From Candidatus Dormiibacterota bacterium (lineage in GTDB: Bacteria > Chloroflexota > Dormibacteria > Dormibacterales > Dormibacteraceae): 64,000 nt of DNA. Shown piece after piece: positions 1 through 11,434 of this stretch. Below the pieces are notes generated by a model. That model was not told the DNA's origin. It saw only the letters and a program-made list of their open reading frames with translations, and searched no databases. The stretch lies in NCBI GenBank assembly GCA_024280995.1, contig JAMXLM010000018.1:310001-374000 (forward strand), in the 5' to 3' direction. Both the position numbers and the translations under genes were made by a program. Each line of letters starts with the position of its first letter. Position 1 is the first letter of the stretch.

Positions 1-94
1 GCCGCATCAAACGGGCTTGCGGTGGCCAAATTCCTCCCCCCGGGTACCTAACTAACAAGAGTTTACGTCCTGTCTTCGACCTGGGCTCCTCCTG

Positions 95-682
95 ATGCCA
101 CAGAGTCTGAAGTCGAACATTATGATCAAGCGAACGGTGGTACGGCGATGGGCGGATCCCGTGTCCGCGACAGTGTCCGAACCGTCCTCTGAACCGCTCG
201 TGTGGTTCCCGCAATACGGCGGAATGAGGAGCGCCGAGATCCCGCAAGCGGTGATTTTTGCGTTACGTCAAAAAGCTCGGCAGCTTCCCGACGTCCATGT
301 CCTGATGATCGAGGACGACAGCTCGATCGCGGAGATGTATCGCCTCCAGCTCGAGCACGACGGCTATCGCGTCTCGGTGGCGACGACCGGTGAGATCGCC
401 TTCTCGACGCTGTCCGGCTTGGCTCCGGACCTCGTCCTGCTCGATCTGCTGCTTCCCGATCGCAGCGGCTTCGAGGTTCTCGCCGCTCTGAACGAGCGCT
501 TTCCCAACCACCCGCCGGTGGTCATCCTCTCCAACTATGGCGAGCCTTCGATGATCGACCGCGGCCGCGCTCTCGGCGCCGTCGAGTACCTCGTCAAATC
601 TCGCGTCACGCCGGCGGAAATCTCGGGGCAGATCCCAGGCTGGGTCGAGCTGGGACGGAGGCGCGGGCAGAAGGAGTCTTGA
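95..682 (+). CDS. Stand-alone receiver-domain response regulator
   Basis: This is a CheY-like receiver, a phosphorylation-dependent signalling protein. With the 195-residue start, the acidic pocket is E73/D74/D75, the phospho-acceptor Asp is D117 in 'LLDLLLPDRSG', the Ser/Thr position is S146 in 'VILSN', and the conserved Lys is K168 in 'YLVKS'. No DNA-binding or enzymatic domain follows, so the output must be by protein contact. The first ~65 residues match no domain I know. The true start may be ATG at 224 or GTG at 251, which would leave a compact receiver. Its stop overlaps the TTG start of the next gene, a histidine kinase, so the two are probably a cognate pair. The receiver is certain; the start is not. 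Confidence 0.85.
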   Translation: MPQSLKSNIMIKRTVVRRWADPVSATVSEPSSEPLVWFPQYGGMRSAEIPQAVIFALRQKARQLPDVHVLMIEDDSSIAEMYRLQLEHDGYRVSVATTGEIAFSTLSGLAPDLVLLDLLLPDRSGFEVLAALNERFPNHPPVVILSNYGEPSMIDRGRALGAVEYLVKSRVTPAEISGQIPGWVELGRRRGQKES

Positions 683-2487
683 CCCAGGCCGCGATCGTCG
701 CTCAGGACCTCACGGCGCTCGGATTCGTCGCCCTCGGAGTAGCGATCGCGTATCGCTGGTACCGCGATCGCGGCCGGGCCCAGGCCATGCTCGCGGGCGC
801 GCTCATAAGCCTCGCCGTGGTGGCGGCGCTGGGCAGGATTCCGAACCCACCGCCCGTGCTTTCCGGCGCCGACCTGGCGCTCTTCATGGTGTCAGGCTTC
901 TTCGTCCTCCTGTTCCGTCACGAGTTCGTGCCGATCGGCCGGACGACGCTGGCCCTCGCCTACGCCCTGCTCGTCGTCGCCATCGGCGTCGGCATTCTCG
1001 ACGTGTTCGTCTTCAGCAACGCCTCTCCGCTCGTGGCCTCCGTGCTGGGCATCGTCATCGTCGTCCCCTGGGCGATCTTCGTCGGCGAGCCGATCGTCCG
1101 GTTCTGGATCGAGAGCATCAGGTTGCCCGCCGTGCAGAAGGCGCGGATGCGTTTCCTTTCCGTCGGGTTCGGCCTCCTGATCGTCGTGCTTCTCGTGGCC
1201 GTGATCGCCGGAAGCGCGATGCGGAGTCCGACCGCGATCATCGCCACCCAGCTCATCGCGCTGGCAGCGGTACCCGTCATCTACGTCAGCTTTGCCCCGC
1301 CGGCGATCCTTCGCCGGATCTGGCGCTTGAGCGAGGAGAACGAGATTCGGGCGGCACTGCAGGACCTCCTGATCTTCAGCCCGTCGCGGCAGGTGATGGC
1401 CGAGCGCGCGGCGTACTGGGCGGTCCGAATGATGGGCGGCAAGTCGGGCTTCGTCAGCGACGCGGACGGCAAGGTCCTTGCCACGAGCGGCATCGACGCG
1501 GCGGACGCGGCAGCCCTTATCGCCGACGCGTCGAACCCCACTGTGATCAAGGCGCCCCTGCACCTCGCCGAGGGAGCCGGTCAGCTGGCGATCACCGCCG
1601 GCCCGTTCACGCCCCTGTTCGGGACCGAGGAGATCGCCCAGCTCAGGGGTTACGCAAACTCGGTGACCGCAAGCCTCGAACGCGCCCGGGTCACCGAGCG
1701 TATGGCCGCACTCGAAGACAGCAAGACACAGTTCCTCAACCTTGCCTCACACGAGCTGCGCGGTCCGGTGACCGTGATGCGTGGCTATGTCTCGATGCTG
1801 GAGAGCGGGCTCTTCGGCCACCTCAACGACCAGGGACGCAAGGCTGCGGGCGTGATGGCGGCAAAGGTCTCGGAGATGAACGAGCTGATTGAGGAGATGA
1901 TCGAGGCGGCGCGGCTCGAGGAAGGCGCGGTCACCATGCACGCCGTCGAAGCGGACCTCCGCGACATCGCGCGCGCCGCCGCCGAAGTGGTCGCTCCGCT
2001 GCTCGGCCCCGATCACCGGCTGGTGATGGATCTCCCGGACCGACGGGTGAGGGTCAAGGTCGATCCCGACCGCACCAGGACGATCATCGTCAACCTCCTG
2101 AGCAATGCGATCAAGTACTCGCCTCAAGGCGGGACGGTCACCTGCCACGTCCGTTCGCGCGCCGGAATGGCGCGGGTGGCGGTCACCGACGAAGGGCTGG
2201 GCATCTCTCGCGAGAGCATGGGCCAGCTCTTCACCAGGTTCGGCCGCATCGTCACGCCGGAGACGGAGCACCTGAAGGGAACAGGGCTCGGTCTCTTTCT
2301 GGCCCGCCAGCTCGCCGGGCTGCAGGGCGGCGACATCACCGTCGCCTCGGTGGAGGGCGAGGGGAGCCGGTTCACGCTCCAGCTGCCGGCGGCGCCGGCG
2401 GCCGCGTCCGCGGATGGCGCGCAGGACGGCGCGGCGACGCCGCCTTCGGTGCCTGTGCCGCGTGAAAAGTCGCCGGCCGCCGATTAG
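679..2487 (+). CDS. Membrane-bound sensor histidine kinase
   Basis: This is a two-component sensor kinase. The N-terminal ~215 residues are strongly hydrophobic, with about seven membrane segments. A GAF-like stretch follows (about 230-340). The dimerisation/phosphoacceptor motif 'ASHELRGP' carries H358. The ATP-binding domain has the N box 'NLLSNAIKYSP' (N476), the G1 box 'DEGLGIS' and the G2 box 'GTGLGLFLARQL'. The Ala/Pro-rich tail is probably disordered. The TTG start overlaps the preceding receiver stop, with AAGGAG just upstream at 671-676. This implies translational coupling and that the receiver at 95-682 is its partner. What it senses cannot be read from the sequence; a multi-helix membrane sensor is inferred. 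Confidence 0.9.
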   Translation: MTQAAIVAQDLTALGFVALGVAIAYRWYRDRGRAQAMLAGALISLAVVAALGRIPNPPPVLSGADLALFMVSGFFVLLFRHEFVPIGRTTLALAYALLVVAIGVGILDVFVFSNASPLVASVLGIVIVVPWAIFVGEPIVRFWIESIRLPAVQKARMRFLSVGFGLLIVVLLVAVIAGSAMRSPTAIIATQLIALAAVPVIYVSFAPPAILRRIWRLSEENEIRAALQDLLIFSPSRQVMAERAAYWAVRMMGGKSGFVSDADGKVLATSGIDAADAAALIADASNPTVIKAPLHLAEGAGQLAITAGPFTPLFGTEEIAQLRGYANSVTASLERARVTERMAALEDSKTQFLNLASHELRGPVTVMRGYVSMLESGLFGHLNDQGRKAAGVMAAKVSEMNELIEEMIEAARLEEGAVTMHAVEADLRDIARAAAEVVAPLLGPDHRLVMDLPDRRVRVKVDPDRTRTIIVNLLSNAIKYSPQGGTVTCHVRSRAGMARVAVTDEGLGISRESMGQLFTRFGRIVTPETEHLKGTGLGLFLARQLAGLQGGDITVASVEGEGSRFTLQLPAAPAAASADGAQDGAATPPSVPVPREKSPAAD

Positions 2488-2552
2488 TTCTAGGCTTGGT
2501 GTCGGTCTGAGAAGGAAAAGGCTGTCGCCTATTACCGATCAGGGGTGAACAC

Positions 2553-3665
2553 ATGAGCGGAGTTCGATTACTCGTCGGCACAAAGAAGGGCGCCTTCGTC
2601 ATGACGTCGGACGGCGCCCGCAAGAAGTGGACGATCGAAGGGCCCCATTTCGCGGGCTGGGAGATCTACCACCTGAAAGGCTCGCCTGCCGACCCCAACC
2701 GGATATACGCCTCGCAGTCGAGCGGCTGGTTCGGCCAGGTGATGCAGCGCTCGAACGACGGCGGCAAGACGTGGGAGGCTGTCGGCAACCAGTTCGTCTA
2801 CGACGGGCCGACCGGGACCCACAAGTGGTACGACGACTCCGATCACCCCTGGGACTTCAAGCGTGTCTGGCACCTCGAGCCGTCCCTCGACGACCCGGAC
2901 AAGGTCTTCGCCGGCGTCGAGGATGCAGCCCTGTTCGTGACGAGCGACGGCGGCCAGACGTGGAACGAGCAGGCGGGGCTTCGAACCTACCCGACCGCCT
3001 CGACATGGGCGCCTGGCGCCGGCGGCCTCGGACTCCACACGATCATCCTCGACCCCACCCAGAAGGACCGCATGTACATCGCCATCTCGGCCGCGGGCGT
3101 GTTCCGGTCCGAGGACGGCGGCAAGACGTGGACGCAGCGGAACCTTGGCTTGAAGTCGAACCACATCCCCGACCCCGACGCCGAGACAGGCCACTGCGTC
3201 CACCGCATCGCGATGCATCCCGCGAAGCCCAACGTCCTCTTCATGCAGAAGCACTGGGACGTCATGCGAAGCGACGACTGCGCCGACAACTGGCACGAGA
3301 TCAGCGGCAACCTGCCGACGGACTTCGGGTTCGTGGTCGACATCAACGCCAACGACCCGGACACCGTCTACGTGATCCCGATCACGAGCGACTCGCACCA
3401 CTTCGTCCCCGAGGGCAAGCTGCGCGTTTACCGGAGCAAGACCGGCGGTGACGACTGGGAGGCGCTGACGAAGGGCCTGCCCCAGAAGGACTGCTACGTC
3501 AACGTGCTGCGCGACGCGATGGCGGTCGACTCGATGGACCCGTCCGGCGTCTACTTCGGCACCAGCGGCGGGCAGGTCTACGCCTCGCCGGACGGCGGCG
3601 ACACCTGGGACGCGATCGTCCACGACCTGCCTCAGGTGCTGTCGGTCGAGGTCCAAACGCTTTAG
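2553..3665 (+). CDS. BNR/Asp-box beta-propeller protein (sialidase/VPS10-like fold)
   Basis: A 370-residue protein with five Asp-box motifs (S-x-D-G-G-x-T-W type) near residues 67, 130, 186, 295 and 345. These mark turns of a beta-propeller like those of sialidases and photosystem-assembly YCF48 proteins. No signal peptide is visible, so it is probably cytoplasmic. The start at ATG 2553 follows an AGGGGTG-type ribosome site. Databases often label such proteins exo-alpha-sialidase, but I see no arginine triad supporting hydrolysis, so only the fold is claimed. It lies four bases upstream of the MoaD/ThiS-like gene. Close pairing suggests a shared job, perhaps with the propeller as scaffold or partner for the sulfur-carrier-type protein (inference). 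Confidence 0.8.
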   Translation: MSGVRLLVGTKKGAFVMTSDGARKKWTIEGPHFAGWEIYHLKGSPADPNRIYASQSSGWFGQVMQRSNDGGKTWEAVGNQFVYDGPTGTHKWYDDSDHPWDFKRVWHLEPSLDDPDKVFAGVEDAALFVTSDGGQTWNEQAGLRTYPTASTWAPGAGGLGLHTIILDPTQKDRMYIAISAAGVFRSEDGGKTWTQRNLGLKSNHIPDPDAETGHCVHRIAMHPAKPNVLFMQKHWDVMRSDDCADNWHEISGNLPTDFGFVVDINANDPDTVYVIPITSDSHHFVPEGKLRVYRSKTGGDDWEALTKGLPQKDCYVNVLRDAMAVDSMDPSGVYFGTSGGQVYASPDGGDTWDAIVHDLPQVLSVEVQTL

Positions 3666-3669
3666 TGCC

Positions 3670-3975
3670 ATGAACCAGCAGGTCCACGTAGTCCTGCCCC
3701 GCAACCTGCAGATCCTGGCCGGCGTCGGGCGCGATGTCGAGGTGAGCGTCGATGGCGACGTGACGCAGCGATCCGTGCTCGACGCCCTGGAGGCGGACTA
3801 TCCGGCCCTCCTCGGCACGATGCGCGACGCGAAGAGCAAGCAGCGCAGGCCGATGATCCGGTTCTTCGCCTGCGAGGAGGACTTCACCAACGAGCCCATC
3901 GACGCGCCGCTGCCCGCCGAGGTCGCGTCGGGCAAGGAACCGCTGCTGATCATCGGAGCGATCGCCGGTGGATGA
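3670..3975 (+). CDS. MoaD/ThiS-family ubiquitin-like protein
   Basis: A 101-residue protein of the beta-grasp MoaD/ThiS class: hydrophobic N-terminal strands, a middle helix, and the diagnostic C-terminal Gly-Gly ('IIGAIAGG'). In this family the terminal glycine is adenylylated and thiocarboxylated so the protein can donate sulfur, as in molybdopterin or thiamine synthesis. No MoaE, MoeB/ThiF or thiamine gene lies in the window, so its pathway is unknown. It sits four bases after the BNR propeller gene and overlaps the next gene by eight bases, which indicates one operon. It could also be a protein modifier. The fold assignment is fairly sure; the function is open. Confidence 0.75.
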   Translation: MNQQVHVVLPRNLQILAGVGRDVEVSVDGDVTQRSVLDALEADYPALLGTMRDAKSKQRRPMIRFFACEEDFTNEPIDAPLPAEVASGKEPLLIIGAIAGG

Positions 3976-4336
3976 CAACCGCCCGGCGCGGCGGCGCTAT
4001 GGAAACCGCGGCTGGGGCTGCGGCGGTTGCGCAAGCTTCCTGGTCGTCATCACCGTCGGCCTGATCCTCACCCTCTTCGGCATCGCGATCGGCGTCGGGG
4101 TGTCGGCGAGGATCCCCTTCACCCAGTCGAACGTCACGCTCGCCGGCTCGGTCGGCAAGAAGGAGAAGGCGCCCGATGCACTGCCCTCATACGTGCACGG
4201 CAAGCTCGGTGGCAACCAGAACTTCGTCAACGGCTCCCAATCGCTGACGATCTGGGTCGCGCAGGGCACGGTCATCTTCGTCGTGGGCCAGCAGGAGGGT
4301 GCTCCCGTGGTCGACCTCCACCTGGTGGCTGACTGA
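3968..4336 (+). CDS. Small membrane-anchored protein of unknown function
   Basis: I do not recognise the family. The 122-residue product has a basic, Gly/Cys-containing N-terminus, one long hydrophobic segment (about 22-45), and a probably extracytoplasmic C-terminal domain of about 75 residues rich in beta-forming residues. It starts at GTG 3968, overlapping the MoaD-like gene by eight bases, and is the last gene of the BNR-MoaD set. A strong inverted repeat follows 12 bases after its stop. It is likely a single-pass membrane protein. Confidence 0.65.
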   Translation: MDDNRPARRRYGNRGWGCGGCASFLVVITVGLILTLFGIAIGVGVSARIPFTQSNVTLAGSVGKKEKAPDALPSYVHGKLGGNQNFVNGSQSLTIWVAQGTVIFVVGQQEGAPVVDLHLVAD

Positions 4337-4348
4337 CTCCTCACCCTT

Positions 4349-4379
4349 GATCCCTCTCCCCAGAGGGGAGAGGGGGATC
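4349..4379. terminator. Inverted repeat between convergent genes
   Basis: A near-perfect stem of about 13 pairs (arms beginning GATCCCTCTCCCC and ending GGGAGAGGGGGATC) with a short loop. It lies between the stop at 4336 and the convergent sortase stop at 4393. Neither side has a clear U tract. It probably acts as a bidirectional or Rho-assisted terminator, or it may belong to a REP-like intergenic repeat family. Confidence 0.5.
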
Positions 4380-4392
4380 GTCTACGGCTCGG

Positions 4393-5013
4393 TCAGGTGT
4401 AAGCCGGCCGCAGCTCTATCGGCCATACCTGGGTGGTGTGGATGATGTAGCGCTGGGTCGCGAAGGCCCCCGCCCACAACGGCCAGCAGGTCGTGAGGGT
4501 CAGATGAAAGCCGTTGACGTCGGTCACGAGCGCGGTGCGATTGTCGGGGTTGACTATCTCGGTGTCCGTGACCGCGTAGCGGTAGTCGCCGTAACGCGTC
4601 TCCAGGTCGACTTCGTCTCCCGGTTTCAGCTCCGGGAAGTTGATCCAGTACACGTTGTGCGCCGCGACGCCGACCGTCCCGGGCTCGCCGGGCCAGCGGG
4701 TCGCGGGGTAATGACCCGGCCCTGAGTAGAGGACACCGGTGTCGACCCCCTCACGGACCGCCGCGTGGTAGTTGAGCTTCGGGACCTTGATGGCGAAGTC
4801 GATGCCATCGACGGGACGCATGAGCGTCGGGTCGACGTTGTGCGCCGTCGAGTTCCGCGTGCCGATCGTCTGCTGCTGCCACTGCTGGTCCAGGTGGCGC
4901 TGCTCGTCCATTCCCTTCCACATGCCGTAGGCAAAGGTCGAAAGAAGGACGATACCCACGATCAAACACGCGGCCCACAGGGCCGTCAAGGGATGCACCC
5001 AGCGGGTGGGCAT
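4393..5013 (-). CDS. Sortase (class E/D type)
   Basis: A sortase is a membrane cysteine transpeptidase that cuts a C-terminal sorting signal and attaches the protein to the wall. One N-terminal membrane anchor lies at about 8-30. The catalytic residues are visible: H119 in 'GVAAHNVY', C176 in 'LTLTTCWP' and R188 in 'ATQRYI'. At 206 residues the length suits class D/E enzymes. It starts 27 bases downstream of the receiver-kinase stop, so it is probably the last gene of the three-kinase operon. Class E sortases favour LAXTG signals, and a protein ending with LAATG plus a hydrophobic segment and basic tail is encoded at 11435-12745 on the same strand. That is the obvious candidate substrate. Confidence 0.9.
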   Translation of the reverse strand: MPTRWVHPLTALWAACLIVGIVLLSTFAYGMWKGMDEQRHLDQQWQQQTIGTRNSTAHNVDPTLMRPVDGIDFAIKVPKLNYHAAVREGVDTGVLYSGPGHYPATRWPGEPGTVGVAAHNVYWINFPELKPGDEVDLETRYGDYRYAVTDTEIVNPDNRTALVTDVNGFHLTLTTCWPLWAGAFATQRYIIHTTQVWPIELRPAYT

Positions 5014-5040
5014 ATCTGTAGATAGAACGCACGGGCCGGC

Positions 5041-6213
5041 TCAGATCACGAAGTAAAAGGTCGCCCCGTCGCCCACCGCGCCTTCTGCCCACACGCGGCC
5101 CCCGTGGCGGTTGACGATCCGCCGCGCGGTCGCCAGGCCGATGCCGGCGCCGGCGAACTCGCTCTGGCTGTGCAGGCGCTGGAAGGCCCCGAACAGCCGG
5201 TGCGCGTCGATCATGTCGAAACCGACGCCGTTGTCCTTGACGTAGACGCGTGGCTCGCCGTTGACCACCTCGCGCCCGACCGAGATCCGCGCCGCGTCCT
5301 TGGTGCTCGAGAACTTCCACGCGTTGCCGAGCAGGTTGGCGAGAAGGATTCGGATCAAGCCCTGGTCGCCGCTCACTTTGATGTCGAGCGCGATCTCGAC
5401 ATCGACCTTGCGGTCCGGTTGCGCGGCGGCCAGCTCGCTGGTGATCTGCCGCGCCATCCTGCTGACGTCTAGCTCTTCGCGGTGGATCTCGCCGCTGCTG
5501 AGCCGGAAGAGCATCTGCAGGCCGTCGAACACCGAGCTCATGCGCTCGCTCGCCTGTCGCATCTTCTTCAGGTTCGCGACGGTGCGCTTGTCCAGCTGCG
5601 CTTCGTCGTTCTCGAGCAGCGCCTTGCTCAAGCCGTCGAACTGCGTCAGCGGTGCGCGCAGGTCGTGGGAGACGGCGTAGCTGAACGCCTCGAGCTCTCT
5701 GTTGATCGCGGTCAGTGCGATGGTGCGCTCCTCGACCAACGTCTCGAGCTGCGTCCGGTAGCGGCGCAGCTCCTGCTGCGCGCGGTAGAGCTCGACGAAG
5801 ACCGCGACCTTGGCGCGCAGGATCGCCGGCACGATGGGCGCGAAGACGAAGTCCACCGCGCCGAGGTCGTACCCCCGGCCCATGTCGGTCTCGGCCTGCT
5901 CGAGGGCGGTGATGAAGATGATGGGCGTCAGCTCCGAGCGCGGTCGCTGGCGGACGAGCTGTGCCGTCTCGAAGCCGTCCATGATCGGCATGCGCACGTC
6001 GAGCAGGACGACGGCAAACTCGTGGCGCAGGAGCTGTCGCAGCGCGTCCGCGCCCGACGAAGCCTCGACGACGTCCTCATCGAGCGGCGCGAGGATGGTG
6101 CGAAGGGCGAAGCGCTTGGTCGCGTCGTCGTCGACGATGAGCACGCCCACCTTCGACTTCGGCTTGACGGGGTCGCTCTGGGCCTGGCCCGCGGCGCCGA
6201 GCCTGGTCACCAT
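5041..6213 (-). CDS. Receiver-histidine kinase hybrid (390 aa)
   Basis: The order is an N-terminal receiver (about 22-140), a coiled-coil linker (about 140-175), HisKA with H184 in 'AVSHDLRAPL', then HATPase_c with N box 'NLLGNAWKFS' and G boxes 'DNGVGFD' and 'GAGIGLATA'. The phospho-acceptor is D72 in 'VLLDVRMP'. The nearly invariant receiver lysine is missing: the usual K-P reads 'VFAPIVP', with A126 where Lys should be. This may alter switching. No membrane segment is seen. It lies 37 bases after the poly-HAMP kinase and 27 before the sortase gene, in the same direction, so it is probably part of that operon and a downstream relay of it. Confidence 0.9.
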   Translation of the reverse strand: MVTRLGAAGQAQSDPVKPKSKVGVLIVDDDATKRFALRTILAPLDEDVVEASSGADALRQLLRHEFAVVLLDVRMPIMDGFETAQLVRQRPRSELTPIIFITALEQAETDMGRGYDLGAVDFVFAPIVPAILRAKVAVFVELYRAQQELRRYRTQLETLVEERTIALTAINRELEAFSYAVSHDLRAPLTQFDGLSKALLENDEAQLDKRTVANLKKMRQASERMSSVFDGLQMLFRLSSGEIHREELDVSRMARQITSELAAAQPDRKVDVEIALDIKVSGDQGLIRILLANLLGNAWKFSSTKDAARISVGREVVNGEPRVYVKDNGVGFDMIDAHRLFGAFQRLHSQSEFAGAGIGLATARRIVNRHGGRVWAEGAVGDGATFYFVI

Positions 6214-6250
6214 GTCGCCCGGACCACCATCGGCTTCCTCCGCAATAGGC

Positions 6251-10026
<3,776 letters not shown>

Positions 10027-10030
<4 letters not shown>

Positions 10031-11268
10031 AACGTCAGAGGCATCCAGAATTCGACCTTCGTGCCGGCGCCAGGCTCACTCTGGATACGGCACCAGCCGC
10101 CCGCAAGCTGCACTCGCTCGGTGAGGGCGAGCAGGCCGATGTGACCGGGCAAGCGGACAGACTCGGCCACGACGAAGCCCTTGCCGTCGTCGCGGACCTC
10201 GACTCGCAGCCCACGGTCGACGCCTTCGGTGACGACCGTGACCCGCGTCGCGCGCGCGTGCTTCTCCACGTTTGTCAGTGCTTCCGCGATGTTCTTCAGG
10301 GCGATCGCCTTGATCGCCGGCGCGAGGTTGCCCGGCAGCCGGCTGACGACATGAGGCTCGATGCCGGCGCCGATGCGCATCGACTCGAGGCGTTCGCGGA
10401 TCGCGTCGTTCAGATCCTTTGGCGGCTGCAGCGGATCAGGGCTCACGTTGATGAGCAGGCGGCGCAGCGAGTCCTCGACCTTGCGCAGCGTGCTGCGCAG
10501 CTGATCGAGGTTGCTGGCGTGGCGGCTGCCTTTGGCGTCCGCGCGGATGCGCTCGAGCTGCAGCTCCGCGCCGGTCAGCAGCTGGAGAGAGTCGTCGTGC
10601 AGCGCGCTGGCGAAACGACGTCGCGCCTCATCTCCGCCGGCGGCGATGTTGTTGAGGAGGTGGCGGCGCGCCGAGACCGCCTCTTCGAGGCGCGCGGCCG
10701 TCCGGCCAAGCTCGCGCTCCGACTCCCTGAACTGCCACAGCAGACCGGCCACCGAGCCGGCCATGCGGAGTAACGAGAGGTCTCGGGCGGTGAAGCCGCG
10801 GGTCGAGTCATAGACGGCGACCATTCCGAAGCGCCGGTCGCCTGCGCGCCACGGGGCCGCGAGCGAGCTCGCGATCTCGTGAAGCCCTGCGGCTCGCCAC
10901 ACGGCGTCGAGCTCAGGCGCCGTGCCCTGCATGACGTCGAGCTCGTCGCCGAAGAGGAGTCGCTCGATCGCACCTTCGCCACGAGCGCCAAGGTGGACGC
11001 GCACCTCCTGGAGGTGCGGGTGGTCTTCGAAGCCGGCCGTCCCGGGCTGAACCGAGAGCGTGCCTCGAGGCCCGAGCCGCCAGAACGCCGCGCGGCCCGC
11101 ACCGGTGTGCTCCGCGATGGACGCGCTCAGACGGCCGAAGAAGGCCGGCGCCTCGACGTCCGCAGCAAGGTATGACGAGACTTCGAGGAGCGCGGCCACC
11201 GCGGAGTCGTTTCCGCCATCGGCGTCCAGCGCAGTGTTGCCTTCCAGCGGCACCGCTACTGATTCCAC
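10027..11268 (-). CDS. GAF-domain histidine kinase, NarL/DegS type (HisKA_3)
   Basis: A 413-residue soluble kinase. The N-terminal half is GAF-like (about 20-180). HisKA_3 follows, with the phosphorylated His in '[16 protein letters not shown]', then HATPase_c with 'VRDDGKGF' and '[17 protein letters not shown]'. This kinase type usually phosphorylates LuxR/NarL regulators; the nearest is at 27443-28084, and none is adjacent. It starts at GTG 11268, with AAGGGGGA upstream. The stop overlaps the start of the poly-HAMP kinase, so this is the first gene of the three-kinase-plus-sortase operon. The 11269-11387 leader must hold the operon promoter; I see no textbook -35/-10 there. Confidence 0.88.
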
Positions 11269-11387
11269 CTATTCCCCCTTAGGCGCGATCTTTTGCAAAT
11301 ATCAAATCGCCCTGGAGGTGGGTCAGTCACCGTACAAGTGAGGTAATTCGCCAAAGTCCTAGCCGATAACGGCCGTGAAGACGAAAG

Positions 11388-11418
11388 GAACCGGGCCCGC
11401 ACGTTGCGAGCCCGGTTC
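11388..11418 (-). terminator. Rho-independent terminator of the LAATG surface-protein gene
   Basis: Perfect 9-bp arms GAACCGGGC and GCCCGGTTC (11388-11396 and 11410-11418) sit 17 bases beyond the stop at 11435. Read on the minus strand, the hairpin is followed by a T-rich run (CCTTTCGTCTT). Confidence 0.8.
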
Positions 11419-11434
11419 TTCAATTCAGCTGGTG

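Noticed and set aside
1..51. Possible C-terminal end of a plus-strand gene (ends TAA 49-51)
   Set aside because: Only 16 codons are visible and no family can be recognised, so it is not listed as a feature.
2553..3665. True exo-alpha-sialidase activity for the BNR protein
   Set aside because: Asp boxes are present, but no sialidase FRIP motif, arginine triad or signal peptide was seen.
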